Shown: positions 1-9,960 of the stretch, one piece after another
Layout: the number at the start of each line of letters is the position of its first letter
How positions within the stretch are numbered: position 1 is the stretch's first letter
Source of the DNA: Oegoconia quadripuncta
Lineage: Eukaryota > Arthropoda > Insecta > Lepidoptera > Autostichidae
NCBI GenBank assembly: GCA_949316235.1
Contig: OX438749.1
Span: 21,902,414 to 21,966,413 of the forward strand
Length of the DNA: 64,000 bases
Direction of reading: 5' to 3'
Program-made: the position numbers and the translations under genes
The notes under the pieces: generated by a model
What the model saw: only the letters and a program-made list of their open reading frames with translations
Told to the model about the DNA's origin: nothing
Databases searched by the model: none

Positions 1-123
1 GACGTCATAAACGATAGCAATTTCCAAAGCAATTGAGTTAGGCGGTCGGGGGGCAGATCTGTGCTGCCCCTTTTCTAAACAACTTTTTGAAGAAATATTT
101 ATGGGACGTGTACGTATATTCAA

Positions 124-300
124 CTAGCTTTCCGCTCGCGGCTTCGCCTGCGTTACAATAACTTTATCGCGGATATGTAAAAAAATATCCTGTCTTAATC
201 CAGGGTATATTCTACCTATATACCAAATTTCATCCAAATCCGTACATCCTAGAGCAATAAACAAACATCTGAAACTTTTGCATTTATAAAATATTATTAA
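124..300 (+). repeat. Rep-F interspersed repeat copy
   Basis: Carries the hallmark blocks of a repeat seen about eight times in the window: an AGCTTTCCGCTCGCGGCTTC-like start, a 'TTTATCGCGG' block, 'TTTCATCCAAATCCGT', then 'AACAAACAT' and an end at 'TTGCATTTATAAAATATTA'. Other copies lie near 52.5, 58.2, 59.1-59.9, 60.7-61.2 and 62.0 kb. It is non-coding here. The family resembles the abundant lepidopteran retroposon 3' ends of RTE type, but that class assignment is inference. Confidence 0.6.
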
Positions 301-1054
301 ATTAAACATTAATACATTGACTCTAATAAGATTAATTCAAATAAGATTCAATTTATTAATGTGAATATATGCACAGTTTTTTGGTATAAAAATTGGAATC
401 ATATTTAAAGCAGACTGCATTGAGAATGGGGATTCCAGCAACACGTGACGCCAGAATGCTCACTTAAAAGGGGCACAATTTTTTCCTTTGGTCACTATTT
501 GGCACTATTTTAGAACGGTTTTTGACAATGTCCAAATGGCTGAATTCCACTTTGTGTATTATAGAATCACGTACTTGTAGTCGTGTAGTTTTGTTTACAT
601 TATCTAGCCTTGAGGCTTGTAATAACTGTTAATTGTTTATAATATGTTATCTATCTGTTGTTGACAGTTCTAATTTAACTATTAATTAATACGAAGTAAG
701 TTATTTAAGGGGTTTGATGGTTACGGTTGCCATGATATTTTAGGGTTAAGGGCGTTTTTCCGACATGGTAGTTCATACATATACTTTCCAAGTACAATTT
801 TTTTTTAATGAATATAACTATTCTAATCAGACTTTATACGTAGGTATAAATAGGATAAATAGATTGTATTTAAAAAAATTATATTGCATTGTTTCTGTTA
901 CTATGGAAAACATAAAATTGCTCTAATTTTGCTTCAATACTTTTTTCACAAATTTTCTCTACACATTTTTTAGATCTATGTAGGCACATGCATTATACGT
1001 ATAAAGTTTCATTAGAATCGGTTTATTTATTTCAAAAAATTTCGCATGTGAAAT

Positions 1055-1200
1055 CCCCCACCCGCATTGGGCCTGCGTGGTGGACTGTATGTCCAAACCC
1101 ATCCTATCCCTCATTATACGAGGGAAGGCTGTCCTCTGAAGGCATCCCTGCAGTCGGATGTTTACTGGCTGATGATGATGAAGGTCTAGTGTGCGTGTTA
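1055..1200 (+). repeat. SINE-like repeat ending in TGATGATGATG
   Basis: The blocks GCCTGCGTGGTGGACT, ACGAGGGAAGGC, CCCTGCAGT and GGATGTTTACTGGCTGATGATGATG match a second copy at 13183-13268. The short TGATGA-type tail is typical of lepidopteran retroposon 3' ends. The 74-codon frame across it has no coding character. Confidence 0.55.
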
Positions 1201-1779
1201 GTGATGTGTTAACAATATTATTTTATAATTGTTTCCACATTTTTATTTTTTTCTTAATATCTTTATTGTACACAAAATTGTTACAGAAATATGCATTATG
1301 TTTTCTACCAGCAAACCTTAGAGATACATAGTGTTTATTAGATGGGGCAGAAAATAGTGTACACAACATTTTTTTGTGTGAAAACACAATAGAACTTTAA
1401 CTTTTATTACTAAAATACAGAAATTATCGCTTATATTTTTTTACATATAGTCCATTACTCTTTGATGAAAACCGGTCACTATCCGGGCGGACCAGCAGAG
1501 CCAGGGCAAAATCTAAATTTTCATAGAAATGTCGGTTATATAAATTAAGAAAATTACTGCATAGTCCTACATGTGTGGTACAGTCGCCTTCATATTTATT
1601 ATACCGGGCTGTTTTATATGCTTATTAAAAAAAACTCCATCAACATTATTTCTTTCTTCATGACAGACACTGATAACAGTGATTTGCAAAGTCGCACCCC
1701 TGGGCCTCATTTGATAGTTTGTGTAGTTAGATTCAAAACAACCGGGACCGACTGTTTAACGTGCCTTATAAAGCACGGA

Positions 1780-1975
1780 AACACTGTTAACGCCACTAGG
1801 GTCACCCATCCAAGGAATAAAGTCAAAGTCAAAGTACATTTATTGTGAATCACAGGTAGCATTTGGTCTTACAAAATCCTTAGAGCGCTATGTTCCGCCG
1901 TAAAGGCATATAATAATAACCGCGGCAGAGGTTGCTTAATTTCGCTAATCGAAAACGAATAGCGAACGAATACGC
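1780..1975 (-). repeat. 5S-rRNA-derived SINE fragment, split by an insertion
   Basis: On the minus strand, 1791-1819 reads GGATGGGTGACC (5S box C region) and 1920-1974 contains the box A-like GAAATTAAGC block preceded by a CGCTATTCGTTTTCGATTAG leader. The two halves are separated by about 100 bp (1820-1919) starting with AGTCAAAGTCAAAG, the tail typical of LINE-2 in this window, so a LINE end seems to have landed inside the SINE. Related copies: 51951-52023 (-) and 61821-61900 (+). Confidence 0.55.
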
Positions 1976-2269
1976 CATGAATGTTTCACGGTCTGGTTTG
2001 CAAATTCTAACAACAATTTGGTATAGGTAGAAATGTATACAGGTAGGTAAGTAAGCCAAGTCCTGTCTTAGAACTCACAACTATTGAATTTATGCATTAC
2101 ACGTCTAAAATATATGACTGTTTAGATGATAATCACCGCTGGACATAACTAGCTCGTTGACATGCTAGGCTATTAATGTGCCTTTTAGTAATATAAATAA
2201 TATATTTAAATAAATAATATAATTTTTGTAATATTCGGACCACTAGGCGTGGGGATTGATTGCACCCGT

Positions 2270-2500
2270 ATATATTCGCACTAAGAAGTTCGATTCTTCA
2301 TTCATCATCCGAACAGCCAAGGCATGGAGTTCCATCTTCTGGCGTCAGTCTTTCCTGAATCCTACAACCTTGGGATCTTCAAGAGCAGAGTGAATAGACA
2401 TTTACTGGGATCGCGTGCTTCATCTTCGACCACATCGTCACTTTCCATTAGATTGTGGTCAAACGCGAATCCAGTCAATCATAAAAAAAAATATTAGGCC
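2270..2500 (+). pseudogene. LINE-1 (Jockey-like) reverse-transcriptase C-terminus and 3' tail
   Basis: The plus strand encodes degraded versions of the block SFIIRTAKAWNSLPASVFPE and NLGIFKSRVNRHL, the usual C-terminal end of lepidopteran Jockey-type ORF2, followed by CATCGTCACTTTCCATTAGA, TTGTGGTCAA and an A-run at 2485-2496. Compare the cleaner copies at 30845-31410 and 42965-43320. It is 5'-truncated and dead. Confidence 0.75.
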
Positions 2501-3597
2501 CCATGTAACGGGGTCGCCTCTGGGTAACACAATTTGTTATAACGCAGGAAAAGCCCAACATACTTAACGATTCGTTTAAACATTTAATTAAATGGCGACA
2601 TATATTACACAACATGTTTTTAAAAGAGCAACCCCTAGATTTTCTTCTTGTTCTTATTAGTAGAAAATTGCTTTTTTTTTGAAGTTTTTGACTTTGACAT
2701 CTGTCATTTCTCGACTGAAGAGACGGTTATTGCTTTTCGCGCGTATTTATTCTTTATTCCCTCGTAGCATCCAAACAATTAGATTCGCATTACCAGGCGA
2801 TTGCACAATTAATAATGAAATATTATAATATAAAATAATAATTAATAATTTTGTAATATAAAAACCTTTTTTTTTAAAGAGCGGCTTCTCGAGTTGTCAC
2901 CGCATCTGGGGTATTTGACCAAGATCCTTTACAAACTTAGTAAGAAGTACATCTATAAACAAGCGAATATTAGAAATGTACCTATCCATCATAATCCGAG
3001 CCCCATCGTATATCAACGAAATTGATCGACCTCTTATGAACCCAGTAAAAAAACCCGGATGCCTCTTATCAGGACACAGTCCAGGACGCGGGCGCTACTA
3101 AGTTAAACAGTATGTTGACCCTCTTAGCGGCATCGGTCGAACTGAATCCGGTTTTGTTAAATTTGTTAAAACAGTAGGTGCCTATTAATGTAATAGCTTC
3201 AAACTTCCTAACCAACGTTACTTCTCTGTCTCTCCACGCATAGGCCATAATTAGGATTGCCATAATTTCCACTGATGGATAAATATTAAAGTTGAAGAAC
3301 ATAAATTCAAAAATTTTAAAAGCCTCCGATTGACTATATATTAGTACATAAACTTCATTCGTATTTATATCATCACTATATTATCCAAATACAATATAAT
3401 ACATACATAAAGACCTTTATCCCAAATGGAGTGGTCACAGATATTCCAAACTAAAGCCAAACGCTATGCTTGAAACAACATCAACAGTTCATCTTTCGAA
3501 ATATACAGAAATGCGCATTGTGGCCCCATTGGCATTAGAACGTTCAAGTCTATAGATGTTTTTTGGCGGAAACAACCCATAACGTTGGTTTGTTTTC
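2501..3597. other. Intergenic, no supported gene
   Basis: AT-rich. Around 2600-2720 a RAGCAACCC / CTTGTTCTTATTAG / TTTTTGACTTTGAC trace looks like a worn LINE-2 3' UTR. 3416-3560 (TTTATCCCAAATGGAGTGGTC and GAAACAACATCAACAGTTCA) is similar to 62757-62845 and is an unnamed dispersed repeat. Short frames on both strands show no domain. Confidence 0.5.
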
Positions 3598-3993
3598 ATT
3601 TGGGGGACTGGCTATCTTATCTTAAATAGCCGGAACACAATAATTCTTGTGGCAGACTTTTAACCGCTTCCGTGGCTTTATTTAAACAACATTGGGTTAC
3701 GATTCGGAGGTCGCGGGTTCGATCCCCAGCGGGGTACATGTTTAAGTGCTCGGGTTGGTTGGTGGTAGGGCATTTTAAATGTCCGCCTGGCTAGCTACCA
3801 CCATCTTATCTAAATCTGCCGCCAAGCAGCAATGTTAATGGCATTGTTGTGTTCCGGTTGTCAGAGATAAGATAGCCAGTCCCCCAAATGTGTTGGGGTT
3901 TCCGGGTCAGTACGATTCCACCTTCGACCTCATCTTCACTTAACATCAGGTGTGATTGAGGTCAAGTTCGAACCCGTTGTTCATAAAAAAAAA
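3598..3993 (+). mobile_element. SINE-A, near full length, with a small inverted SINE-A scrap before it
   Basis: 3662-3993 is a tRNA-headed SINE of about 330 bp. It begins CCGCTTCCGTGGCTT (A-box region), has a clear B box GGTTCGATCCCC at 3718-3729, a GGTAGGGCATTTTAAATGTC body, and the 3' tail CTTCACTTAACATCAGGTGT..GAGGTCAAGTTCG ending in an A-run. 3598-3642 is an opposite-strand piece of the SINE-A body (GGGGGACTGGCTATCTTATC). A pol III promoter is expected for the family; this copy has decayed. Confidence 0.8.
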
Positions 3994-4013
3994 GGTAAAT
4001 AAGAGAAGAGGTT

Positions 4014-4170
4014 TCCCACTTTCCCTACTTTGGCAAATGGCAGTGTAGCCAATGAAATGTAACATGGCACTAGAGCCATGCCTATTGGGAAGGAGTCAAG
4101 TGAAACCGGGCCCCTGCTTTCTATGTTCCGCAGTGGACATCCTGTGGCTAATATGATGATGATTTATGTA
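4014..4170 (+). repeat. Rep-I repeat with TGATGATGAT tail
   Basis: GGTTTCCCACTTTCCC..GTAGCCAATGAAATG..AACATGGCACTAGAGCCATG..GGGAAGGAGTC matches 43888-43990 in the same orientation. It ends in a TATGATGATGATTTATG stretch, a short-repeat retroposon-like tail. Class unknown. Confidence 0.55.
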
Positions 4171-4249
4171 TGAAGAACGATAACAAAATTTCCAAAAATT
4201 TGTTACAGACTTATCCATACATAATTGCTTAAAGTCTTCAATCATCTTG

Positions 4250-4397
4250 TTTGACGACCTGTTTCGTTAGTGGTTAGAAACAACTCTGACCACTATACCA
4301 AAAGGTCGCGGGTTCGAATCCCGCTAGTGACATATTTAGATAAGGTGGTGGTAGCTAGCCAGGTGGACATTTAAAATGCCCTACCACCAACCAAACA
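4250..4397 (+). mobile_element. Truncated SINE-B fused to an inverted SINE-A fragment
   Basis: 4250-4331 is the SINE-B head: GTTAGTGGTTAGAAAC, the self-complementary partner CCACTATACCAAA, and the B box GGTTCGAATCCC. The body and tail are missing and replaced at about 4332 by 4331-4397, the SINE-A body on the opposite strand (TTTAGATAAGGTGGTGGTAG..GACATTTAAAATGCCCTACC). This could be a chimeric retroposon or a rearrangement. Confidence 0.65.
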
Positions 4398-4431
4398 CCT
4401 GATTTCTTGCTTTAATTAGTCTGGGGTCCAA

Positions 4432-4540
4432 GGTAGCAATAGAGTCACGTAGGGCACCGTCAGTAGGCGCCGTGTCGAGTACCGCTGTCGATTCTAGAAG
4501 GAGTGTGGAGGTGCGATTGATGAACATAGGCCTCTCGAAT
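4432..4540 (-). repeat. Rep-H repeat
   Basis: The minus strand shares TACTCGACACGGCGCCTACT and GTGCCCTACGTGACTCTATT with 43798-43858, and CCTCCACACTCCT with 43748-43765 and 25918-25930. No coding domain is seen in the 71-codon frame that overlaps it. Confidence 0.5.
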
Positions 4541-4874
4541 GGATTTTCAGAGCGACTGGAAGAGACCTGAATCCAGCGACTTCTGGCGACCCACATTGCC
4601 CCACAGTCGTCAGTTTTGCGAGTCCTGACTGTCCACTGCCTCTACAACTTTCTAATTACGCCGGTTTTTCGGCGACATTCGTACGTTTCATTCTTTAATA
4701 TAGTTACAATGAAACCCGAAAAAAATACTTAAGGAGAAATTTGCTTTGAAAGGTAACTGCGCATGTCGCTTACGCATTTATGTGTACCTACTCCTTTCGG
4801 AATTTTAGTGAGATAAAGCATGAGCGTATTTTTTTTATAATCGTGTTTTCGCAGACACAATAATATTATCGGGT

Positions 4875-4950
4875 ATGACGTCTTGACCCCATCTCCGGGG
4901 TCAACGAGGAATACAATAATTACAACACACGGCTGGTCACACATCCAGTC
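4875..4950 (+). promoter_or_regulatory. Candidate promoter-proximal region of the lipase gene
   Basis: Within 100 bp of the start codon there is a CRE-like TGACGTC at 4876-4882 and an 8-bp inverted repeat, TTGACCCC (4883-4890) and GGGGTCAA (4897-4904) with 6 bp between. The arms hold GGGTCA half-sites of nuclear-receptor type arranged as an everted repeat. A weak AATACAATAATT box (4910-4921) sits about 30 bp before a CCAGT initiator-like pentamer (4945-4949). Function is inferred from motifs alone. Confidence 0.3.
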
Positions 4951-4970
4951 TCGGTGGAAACCTTGGAACC

Positions 4971-6464
4971 ATGAACATATATATAGCACTAGTTGCTCTC
5001 GCGTTTATTAGCCCCGTCATATCGGAAGACACCTGGTTATTCTCACCTAACTTCTTCGACCCAACACGAAATATGAAAGCGTTTTTCGAAGAACAGAAAA
5101 TCAAAGTCGAAAATGTAATCACATCAGGTTACGAAAGCGCGAGGAGGATGAAAGTATCCGTGGAGAGTTACGTGGAAGAGCAACAGAAGAAAATAAGCAA
5201 CGACATTAACAGTTATTTAGAAAGTGTTAAAGAAAGTGGCAGGAAGGTTACAGATTCGTGGTCGTACTTACCAAGTGATGACGCTGAAGCTAAACTGACA
5301 AATCCCGACGTTGTTCTGACAGTGCCTGCTATTATTTCTCGTAATGGCTACACATGTGAAACTCACACTGTAGTGTCACAAGGATATCTGTTAAACATTC
5401 ACAGAATTCCTCATTCGAAAACTAGCGGTGATGTTCCTAAGAAGACTGTTTTTCTTCAACACGGCTTATTTGCAAGCTCTGCGGATTGGATAATAAACGG
5501 TCCCGAGAAAGGTCTAGCATACGTCTTAGCTGATGCTGGCTACGATGTGTGGATGTCAAACATAAGAGGAAATAGATATTCAAGAGAGCATGCTTGGTTA
5601 AAAACAGACTCGAAATCCTATTGGAACTTCTCATGGCATGATATCGCTCAACATGACATTCCAGAAGTTATTGATTACATTTTAAAATTTAAAGGAGCAG
5701 ACACTAAAATTAGCTACATTGGACATTCGATGGGCACTACAATATTATTTGCAATGTTGGTGTTAAGGCCTGAATACAATGATATATTAAGTGCTGGGTT
5801 TGCGTTAGCTCCAGTTGTTTTCATGTCAGATCTGAAATCTCCGCTGAAGGCACTGGCTCCTATCACAAGTAATGTAGCTTACATGGGGATGCTATATGGG
5901 TCTCATGAGTTCATACCAAAAGAGTCATATTTGGGTTCAATTTCAAGCTACTGCAACGCTGACAACTTCGATTCGGTTCTTTGCAAAAACTTCATCTTTT
6001 ACATCTGCGGATATGACCAAATTCAGTTCAATAAAACTCTTCTACCAGTTTTCCTGGCACATTTGGGAACTGGTACGTCTTGGAAGACAGCGGTACACTT
6101 CGCCCAAGAAATAGTGTCGGAAGGGAAGTTCCAGCAATTTGATTACGGTCGTTATCACAACCAAAATGTGTACGGATCGGAAACTCCTCCCGAATACGAC
6201 TTGAGTCGAGTGACGTTGCCTATAACTCTGTTTTGGGCAGAAAATGACTTGTTGTCCAGCGAGAAGGATGTCATGAAGCTATTCGAGAAACTGCCGTCAA
6301 CAACAGAACTGTATAGAGTTCCATTTGCCAAGTTTAACCATATAGATTACTTGTGGGCCGTTGATGCGCCGAGTTTAGTAAACGAAAAACTTCTAGACTC
6401 TTTAGAACGGATTCATAAGAATGAGGAGAAGCCGTTCTTTTTCGATATTAAATTTGGTAAGTAG
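4971..6464 (+). CDS. Secreted acid-lipase-family lipase (lipase 3 / gastric-lysosomal lipase-like)
   Basis: Predicted to hydrolyse triacylglycerols or other lipid esters outside the cell or in the gut lumen or lysosome. The 497-residue product starts with a hydrophobic signal peptide (about 1-18, cut before EDTW). Residues 20-105 are a charged, probably helical segment that most family members lack or have shorter. From about 110 comes the AB-hydrolase-associated lipase region (NPDVVLTVPAII..NGY), then the alpha/beta-hydrolase core: oxyanion HG at 164-165, DVWMSNIRGN at 192-201, nucleophile elbow GHSMG at 251-255 (Ser253), acid Asp426 in WAEND, and His457 in FNHIDYLW, so the triad is complete. 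Sequons lie at N219 and N354. The start has A at -3. No intron interrupts it. The stop overlaps a good splice-donor-like GGTAAGT (6456-6462), so the C-terminus could differ by splicing, though the fold is already complete. Confidence 0.9.
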   Translation: MNIYIALVALAFISPVISEDTWLFSPNFFDPTRNMKAFFEEQKIKVENVITSGYESARRMKVSVESYVEEQQKKISNDINSYLESVKESGRKVTDSWSYLPSDDAEAKLTNPDVVLTVPAIISRNGYTCETHTVVSQGYLLNIHRIPHSKTSGDVPKKTVFLQHGLFASSADWIINGPEKGLAYVLADAGYDVWMSNIRGNRYSREHAWLKTDSKSYWNFSWHDIAQHDIPEVIDYILKFKGADTKISYIGHSMGTTILFAMLVLRPEYNDILSAGFALAPVVFMSDLKSPLKALAPITSNVAYMGMLYGSHEFIPKESYLGSISSYCNADNFDSVLCKNFIFYICGYDQIQFNKTLLPVFLAHLGTGTSWKTAVHFAQEIVSEGKFQQFDYGRYHNQNVYGSETPPEYDLSRVTLPITLFWAENDLLSSEKDVMKLFEKLPSTTELYRVPFAKFNHIDYLWAVDAPSLVNEKLLDSLERIHKNEEKPFFFDIKFGK

Positions 6465-6732
6465 GTAAATAGGCCGACCATTTCTGAGAATAACTTGTTT
6501 ATCGTGTTGTTCGGCTAGTGAGAACAGGCGATAAGAAAGAACATGATAGCAAAGAGCTTTTATAATTGGAGTGAGATCTTTTGTCGGATGTCAAGGAGTC
6601 CTTATCTTCAATAGAATGAATTAAATATCGTTGAGGAAAACCTTTTGTTTGTATTACAAATATTGGGAAGAGATTGGGGTTTCGATGTTAAGTATTATTA
6701 ATGTTTTTAATTGTTTGAATAAGCAGAAATGC

Positions 6733-7052
6733 GGTCGCAGATAAAGAGATATCTCAGTAATTTCCATCTTCTTCCATAAACTTCCTAGTTTATATTAGAA
6801 AGGAAATTTGCAAGATCAAGAATCTTGAAGTTTGCATCATCATAAATGTTCGTATTTAGCAGTAGGTACCTAACTATGAATGGCCTAGTTACTGGTATGT
6901 AATGAAATCATGAACTAAATCAGTATAGTTTGCCACATAGATACATTGTGACTGGCACGGAAAATTGATGATATTATCTTCGACGAAGTTCAACATGAAT
7001 AGTCCAATAGATGTCTACTATAACGACGTTGGAAATAGTCTGATCAATTCTT
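6733..7052 (+). repeat. 320-bp tandem duplication, copy 1
   Basis: This block is repeated at 7074-7393 with only two base differences that I can find (C6981/G7322 and G6985/A7326) and a 21-bp GC-rich spacer. It begins 270 bp after the lipase stop codon and may include the transcript's 3' UTR. No long frame, no A-tail and no SINE head are seen, so it looks like a segmental tandem duplication and not a mobile element. Confidence 0.9.
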
Positions 7053-7073
7053 GGCTGCTGCCGCCGCTCGCAT

Positions 7074-7393
7074 GGTCGCAGATAAAGAGATATCTCAGTA
7101 ATTTCCATCTTCTTCCATAAACTTCCTAGTTTATATTAGAAAGGAAATTTGCAAGATCAAGAATCTTGAAGTTTGCATCATCATAAATGTTCGTATTTAG
7201 CAGTAGGTACCTAACTATGAATGGCCTAGTTACTGGTATGTAATGAAATCATGAACTAAATCAGTATAGTTTGCCACATAGATACATTGTGACTGGCACG
7301 GAAAATTGATGATATTATCTTGGACAAAGTTCAACATGAATAGTCCAATAGATGTCTACTATAACGACGTTGGAAATAGTCTGATCAATTCTT
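7074..7393 (+). repeat. 320-bp tandem duplication, copy 2
   Basis: Second unit, offset 341 bp from copy 1 and 318/320 identical. The spacer at 7053-7073 (TGGCTGCTGCCGCCGCTCGCA) is GC-rich, unlike its surroundings. The near-identity implies a very recent event or an assembly artefact. Confidence 0.9.
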
Positions 7394-7667
7394 TCGATGA
7401 AAGAAGGAAATATTGTTTTGTATCGTAAAATAATATAATAATTTTATTTAATGTGGCGTTTAAATTTCTGCTCTCTTAAACTACTTAAAAAATACATGTT
7501 CTGGTATTTTATTGTAAAAGCGTATGCTGTGTCCCACAAAGGATGCGCTAGCCTTGCTAAGTCTAAATTGTGGAATTTCAATTTTATTTTTGTTTCTAGT
7601 ATTCAAATTATGATTATCAGAATGTTTACGAAATAGGCGTATATTTCTACGTACATACATTATACTG

Positions 7668-7702
<35 letters not shown>

Positions 7703-8070
7703 GATGCAACAGTCAATATAATAGTTAGTATATTTAAATAAATTGCAGTACCTACTTACAATTTTTTACGCAAATATACAGATGTAAATATTTGCCTATT
7801 GTAGTCACTATGATTTACTCTACAAAGACTTTACATTTAAGTATTATACATACCTAACTTATACCCAAGATAAATAGTTGGAAAATATTTGTTTTTTTTT
7901 TTAATTAATAGGACGTATTGCCCTTTGTTCAATACAAAATAGAACATTAACATAACAAATTTTTGGTTATATAAAAACTCATTGAATAACAGTTATTGAT
8001 AACTAGTTTTGTTAACAAGTGGCAACACTGCTACATTTTCAATCTCTCTTCCATCGTTGCGTTCGTTGTG
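7394..8070. other. Intergenic, with a (TA)n microsatellite
   Basis: AT-rich with no supported gene. A perfect TA run occupies 7670-7699. 7870-8040 holds only T-rich sequence. Confidence 0.6.
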
Positions 8071-8143
8071 TCCTTCGAGCCGGATTTGAACCAGCGACCT
8101 ATGTATCCATAGGTCGCTGGTTCAAATCCGGCTCGAAGGACCA
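8071..8143. pseudogene. Palindrome built from two inverted tRNA-Tyr 3' exons
   Basis: 8071-8103 and 8108-8140 are perfect 33-bp reverse complements around a 4-bp TATC centre. Read on plus, 8105-8140 is ATCCATAGGTCGCTGG plus the T-arm GGTTCAAATCC plus GGCTCGAAGGA, which is the 3' half of eukaryotic tRNA-Tyr(GTA). The ATCC start coincides with the known intron/3'-exon boundary of tRNA-Tyr genes (one base 3' of the anticodon). CCA follows at 8141-8143 on the right arm, as in a mature tRNA; the left arm is followed by CAC. Neither arm has the 5' exon, so this is not a functional tRNA gene. Confidence 0.8.
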
Positions 8144-8339
8144 CAATTCTCATGTACAAAATAAAACATGCGAATATATTTAGAGGACTGTATTTCTCTT
8201 ATTTCAGGGAATAAATAATAATTTTAACACCCTTTAATTACTTGCTGATACATTTATTACAGCTGCATATAATATTATAATTTAAGCTGTGAGATGAGAA
8301 AAAAGTTTGTGCGGAGGAACACTGACTCGCAGGGCACAG

Positions 8340-8600
8340 GTTCACACCAGCGGCGTGCACAGCGTTTTGCCACAGGGTAGACAGAATGATAAAATTTGCT
8401 ATTAAATGAGAAAAAATACAACTACAAAATTATAACTTATATACTGTTATAGCAATCCTCGCTACTGCTTAGAAGATTTCTGTTCACATCAGTATCAATC
8501 AGCTGTCTTGTCAATGCATTTTGAAGTCGAGGAAAGCTTAGAATTTTCTAGTGTAGGCACTGCCTTTCTGCCTGTATGCAGGGCACGCCTGATTCACACT
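8340..8600. repeat. Dispersed repeat fragments
   Basis: 8347-8400 (GGCGTGCACAGC..GCCACAGGGTAGACAGA..ATAAAATTTG) is the reverse complement of 51700-51750. 8500-8595 (TTTCTAGTGTAGGCACTGCC, TTTCTGCCTGTATG) is the reverse complement of 32755-32815. Class unknown. Confidence 0.5.
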
Positions 8601-8762
8601 TAGTTTGGGAGTCAGGGGATCAACGCTTCCGTTTTGACAGGTATAGGTATCTACTTATTTATCTTAAGTGTGACATGTAAGTTTAAGAGAAAATGTCAAT
8701 GCTATGGTTTTAATAAATAAATTATCTTATCTTTTATAAAACCTAAACCACTTCAAGAAATC

Positions 8763-9212
8763 TTTTTTTTTATGCACAATGAGTTCGTACTTGACCTCAG
8801 TCACACCTGATGTTAAGTGAAAATGAGGTCGAAGGTGGAAGCGTACTGACCCGGAAACCGCAACAAAATCAAAATCAAAAATCAGAATCAAAATCCTTTG
8901 CGGATATGTAAACAACATTGGGTTTACGATTCGGACGTCGTGGGTTCGATTCCCAGCGGGGTACATGTTTAAGTACTCGGTTTGGTTGGTGGTAGGGCAT
9001 TTTAAATGTCCGCCTGGTTAGCTACCACCATCCTATCTAAATCTGCCACCAAGCAGCACTGTTAATAGCATTGTTGTGTTCCGGTTGTCAGAGATAAGAT
9101 GGCCAGTACCCCAAATGTGTTGGGGTTTCCGGGTCAGTACGACTTCGGCCTCATTTTCACTTAACATCAGGTGTGATTGAGGTCAAGTACCAACGCGTCG
9201 TTTATAAATAAT
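8763..9212. mobile_element. SINE-A pair: minus-strand tail fragment then plus-strand copy
   Basis: 8763-8868 is the 3' third of SINE-A on minus (poly-T, then CCTGATGTTAAGTGA). 8902-9212 is a plus copy from GTAAACAACATTGGGTTTAC and the B box GGTTCGATTCCC through the CATCAGGTGTGATTGAGGTC tail. The plus head has lost its first ~15 bases. Confidence 0.8.
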
Positions 9213-9504
9213 TAAATAAATAACTGGTAATTTTTCAAAGTTTTCCTTTTACTTTAACAAAACAAAAGTACCTTTGTCGACTTTTCCAGCTATATTAAAT
9301 GTTTATTAACAGAATCAACCTACTTACATTAGAAAAGAATTGTACTTAGTATAACTGGGGCCTCACACAAACAAGTGACCCAGAGATCGATAATTGGATC
9401 CGCCCTGAAAGCTGCTTGGACTTAGAGGAGACAATGATAACTAGTCTGGCGGACACATAAAAACGCCCAACCATGAACTACCAAACCGTTGTCCATAAAA
9501 AAAA

Positions 9505-9705
9505 CTAATCCGAGTACTAAAGCACTGGGAAACGAACCTGTGACCTCCATTTTGTTAATCGTATGTTATTTACATTGAAGCACGGAGGCAGTTAAAAACA
9601 TGAACATTAATCACTTCACTTAACTCTAACTCATCTTCACTTAACATCAGGTGTGATTGAGGTCAAGTACGAACTCGTCTTGCATATAAAAATAAAACAT
9701 TAGTC
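9505..9705. mobile_element. SINE-A head (-) and SINE-A tail (+) fragments
   Basis: 9505-9600 is the SINE-A 5' head on minus (ending CACGGAGGCAGTTAAAA). 9628-9705 is the SINE-A 3' tail on plus (CTTCACTTAACATCAGGTGT then an A-rich end). They are fragments, not a complete unit. Confidence 0.65.
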
Positions 9706-9960
9706 TCACCATAGTCATAAACTTATATCATCATTCTAGCTCATAGACTATATCGCTGTCGGAACTAATTTGATCAGACGTTGGCATGAAATATTTTTCT
9801 TATAATGTGTGAGCTGGGAAACCGGTAAATATGGGTGAATTGGAGGTAACTTTATTGGAAGAAAACTTTCCTTTCCTACCTTCATCTTTAGATTAATTTA
9901 CTGTTTATGTCAAAGTTAAAAACTCTTTATTTTGTAGGTTCACATAAAACATATATTACA

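Noticed and set aside
4250..4331. Functional tRNA gene at the B-box sequence
   Set aside because: The head lacks a tRNA cloverleaf (A box pairs with a nearby inverted copy) and the same sequence recurs as a dispersed SINE.
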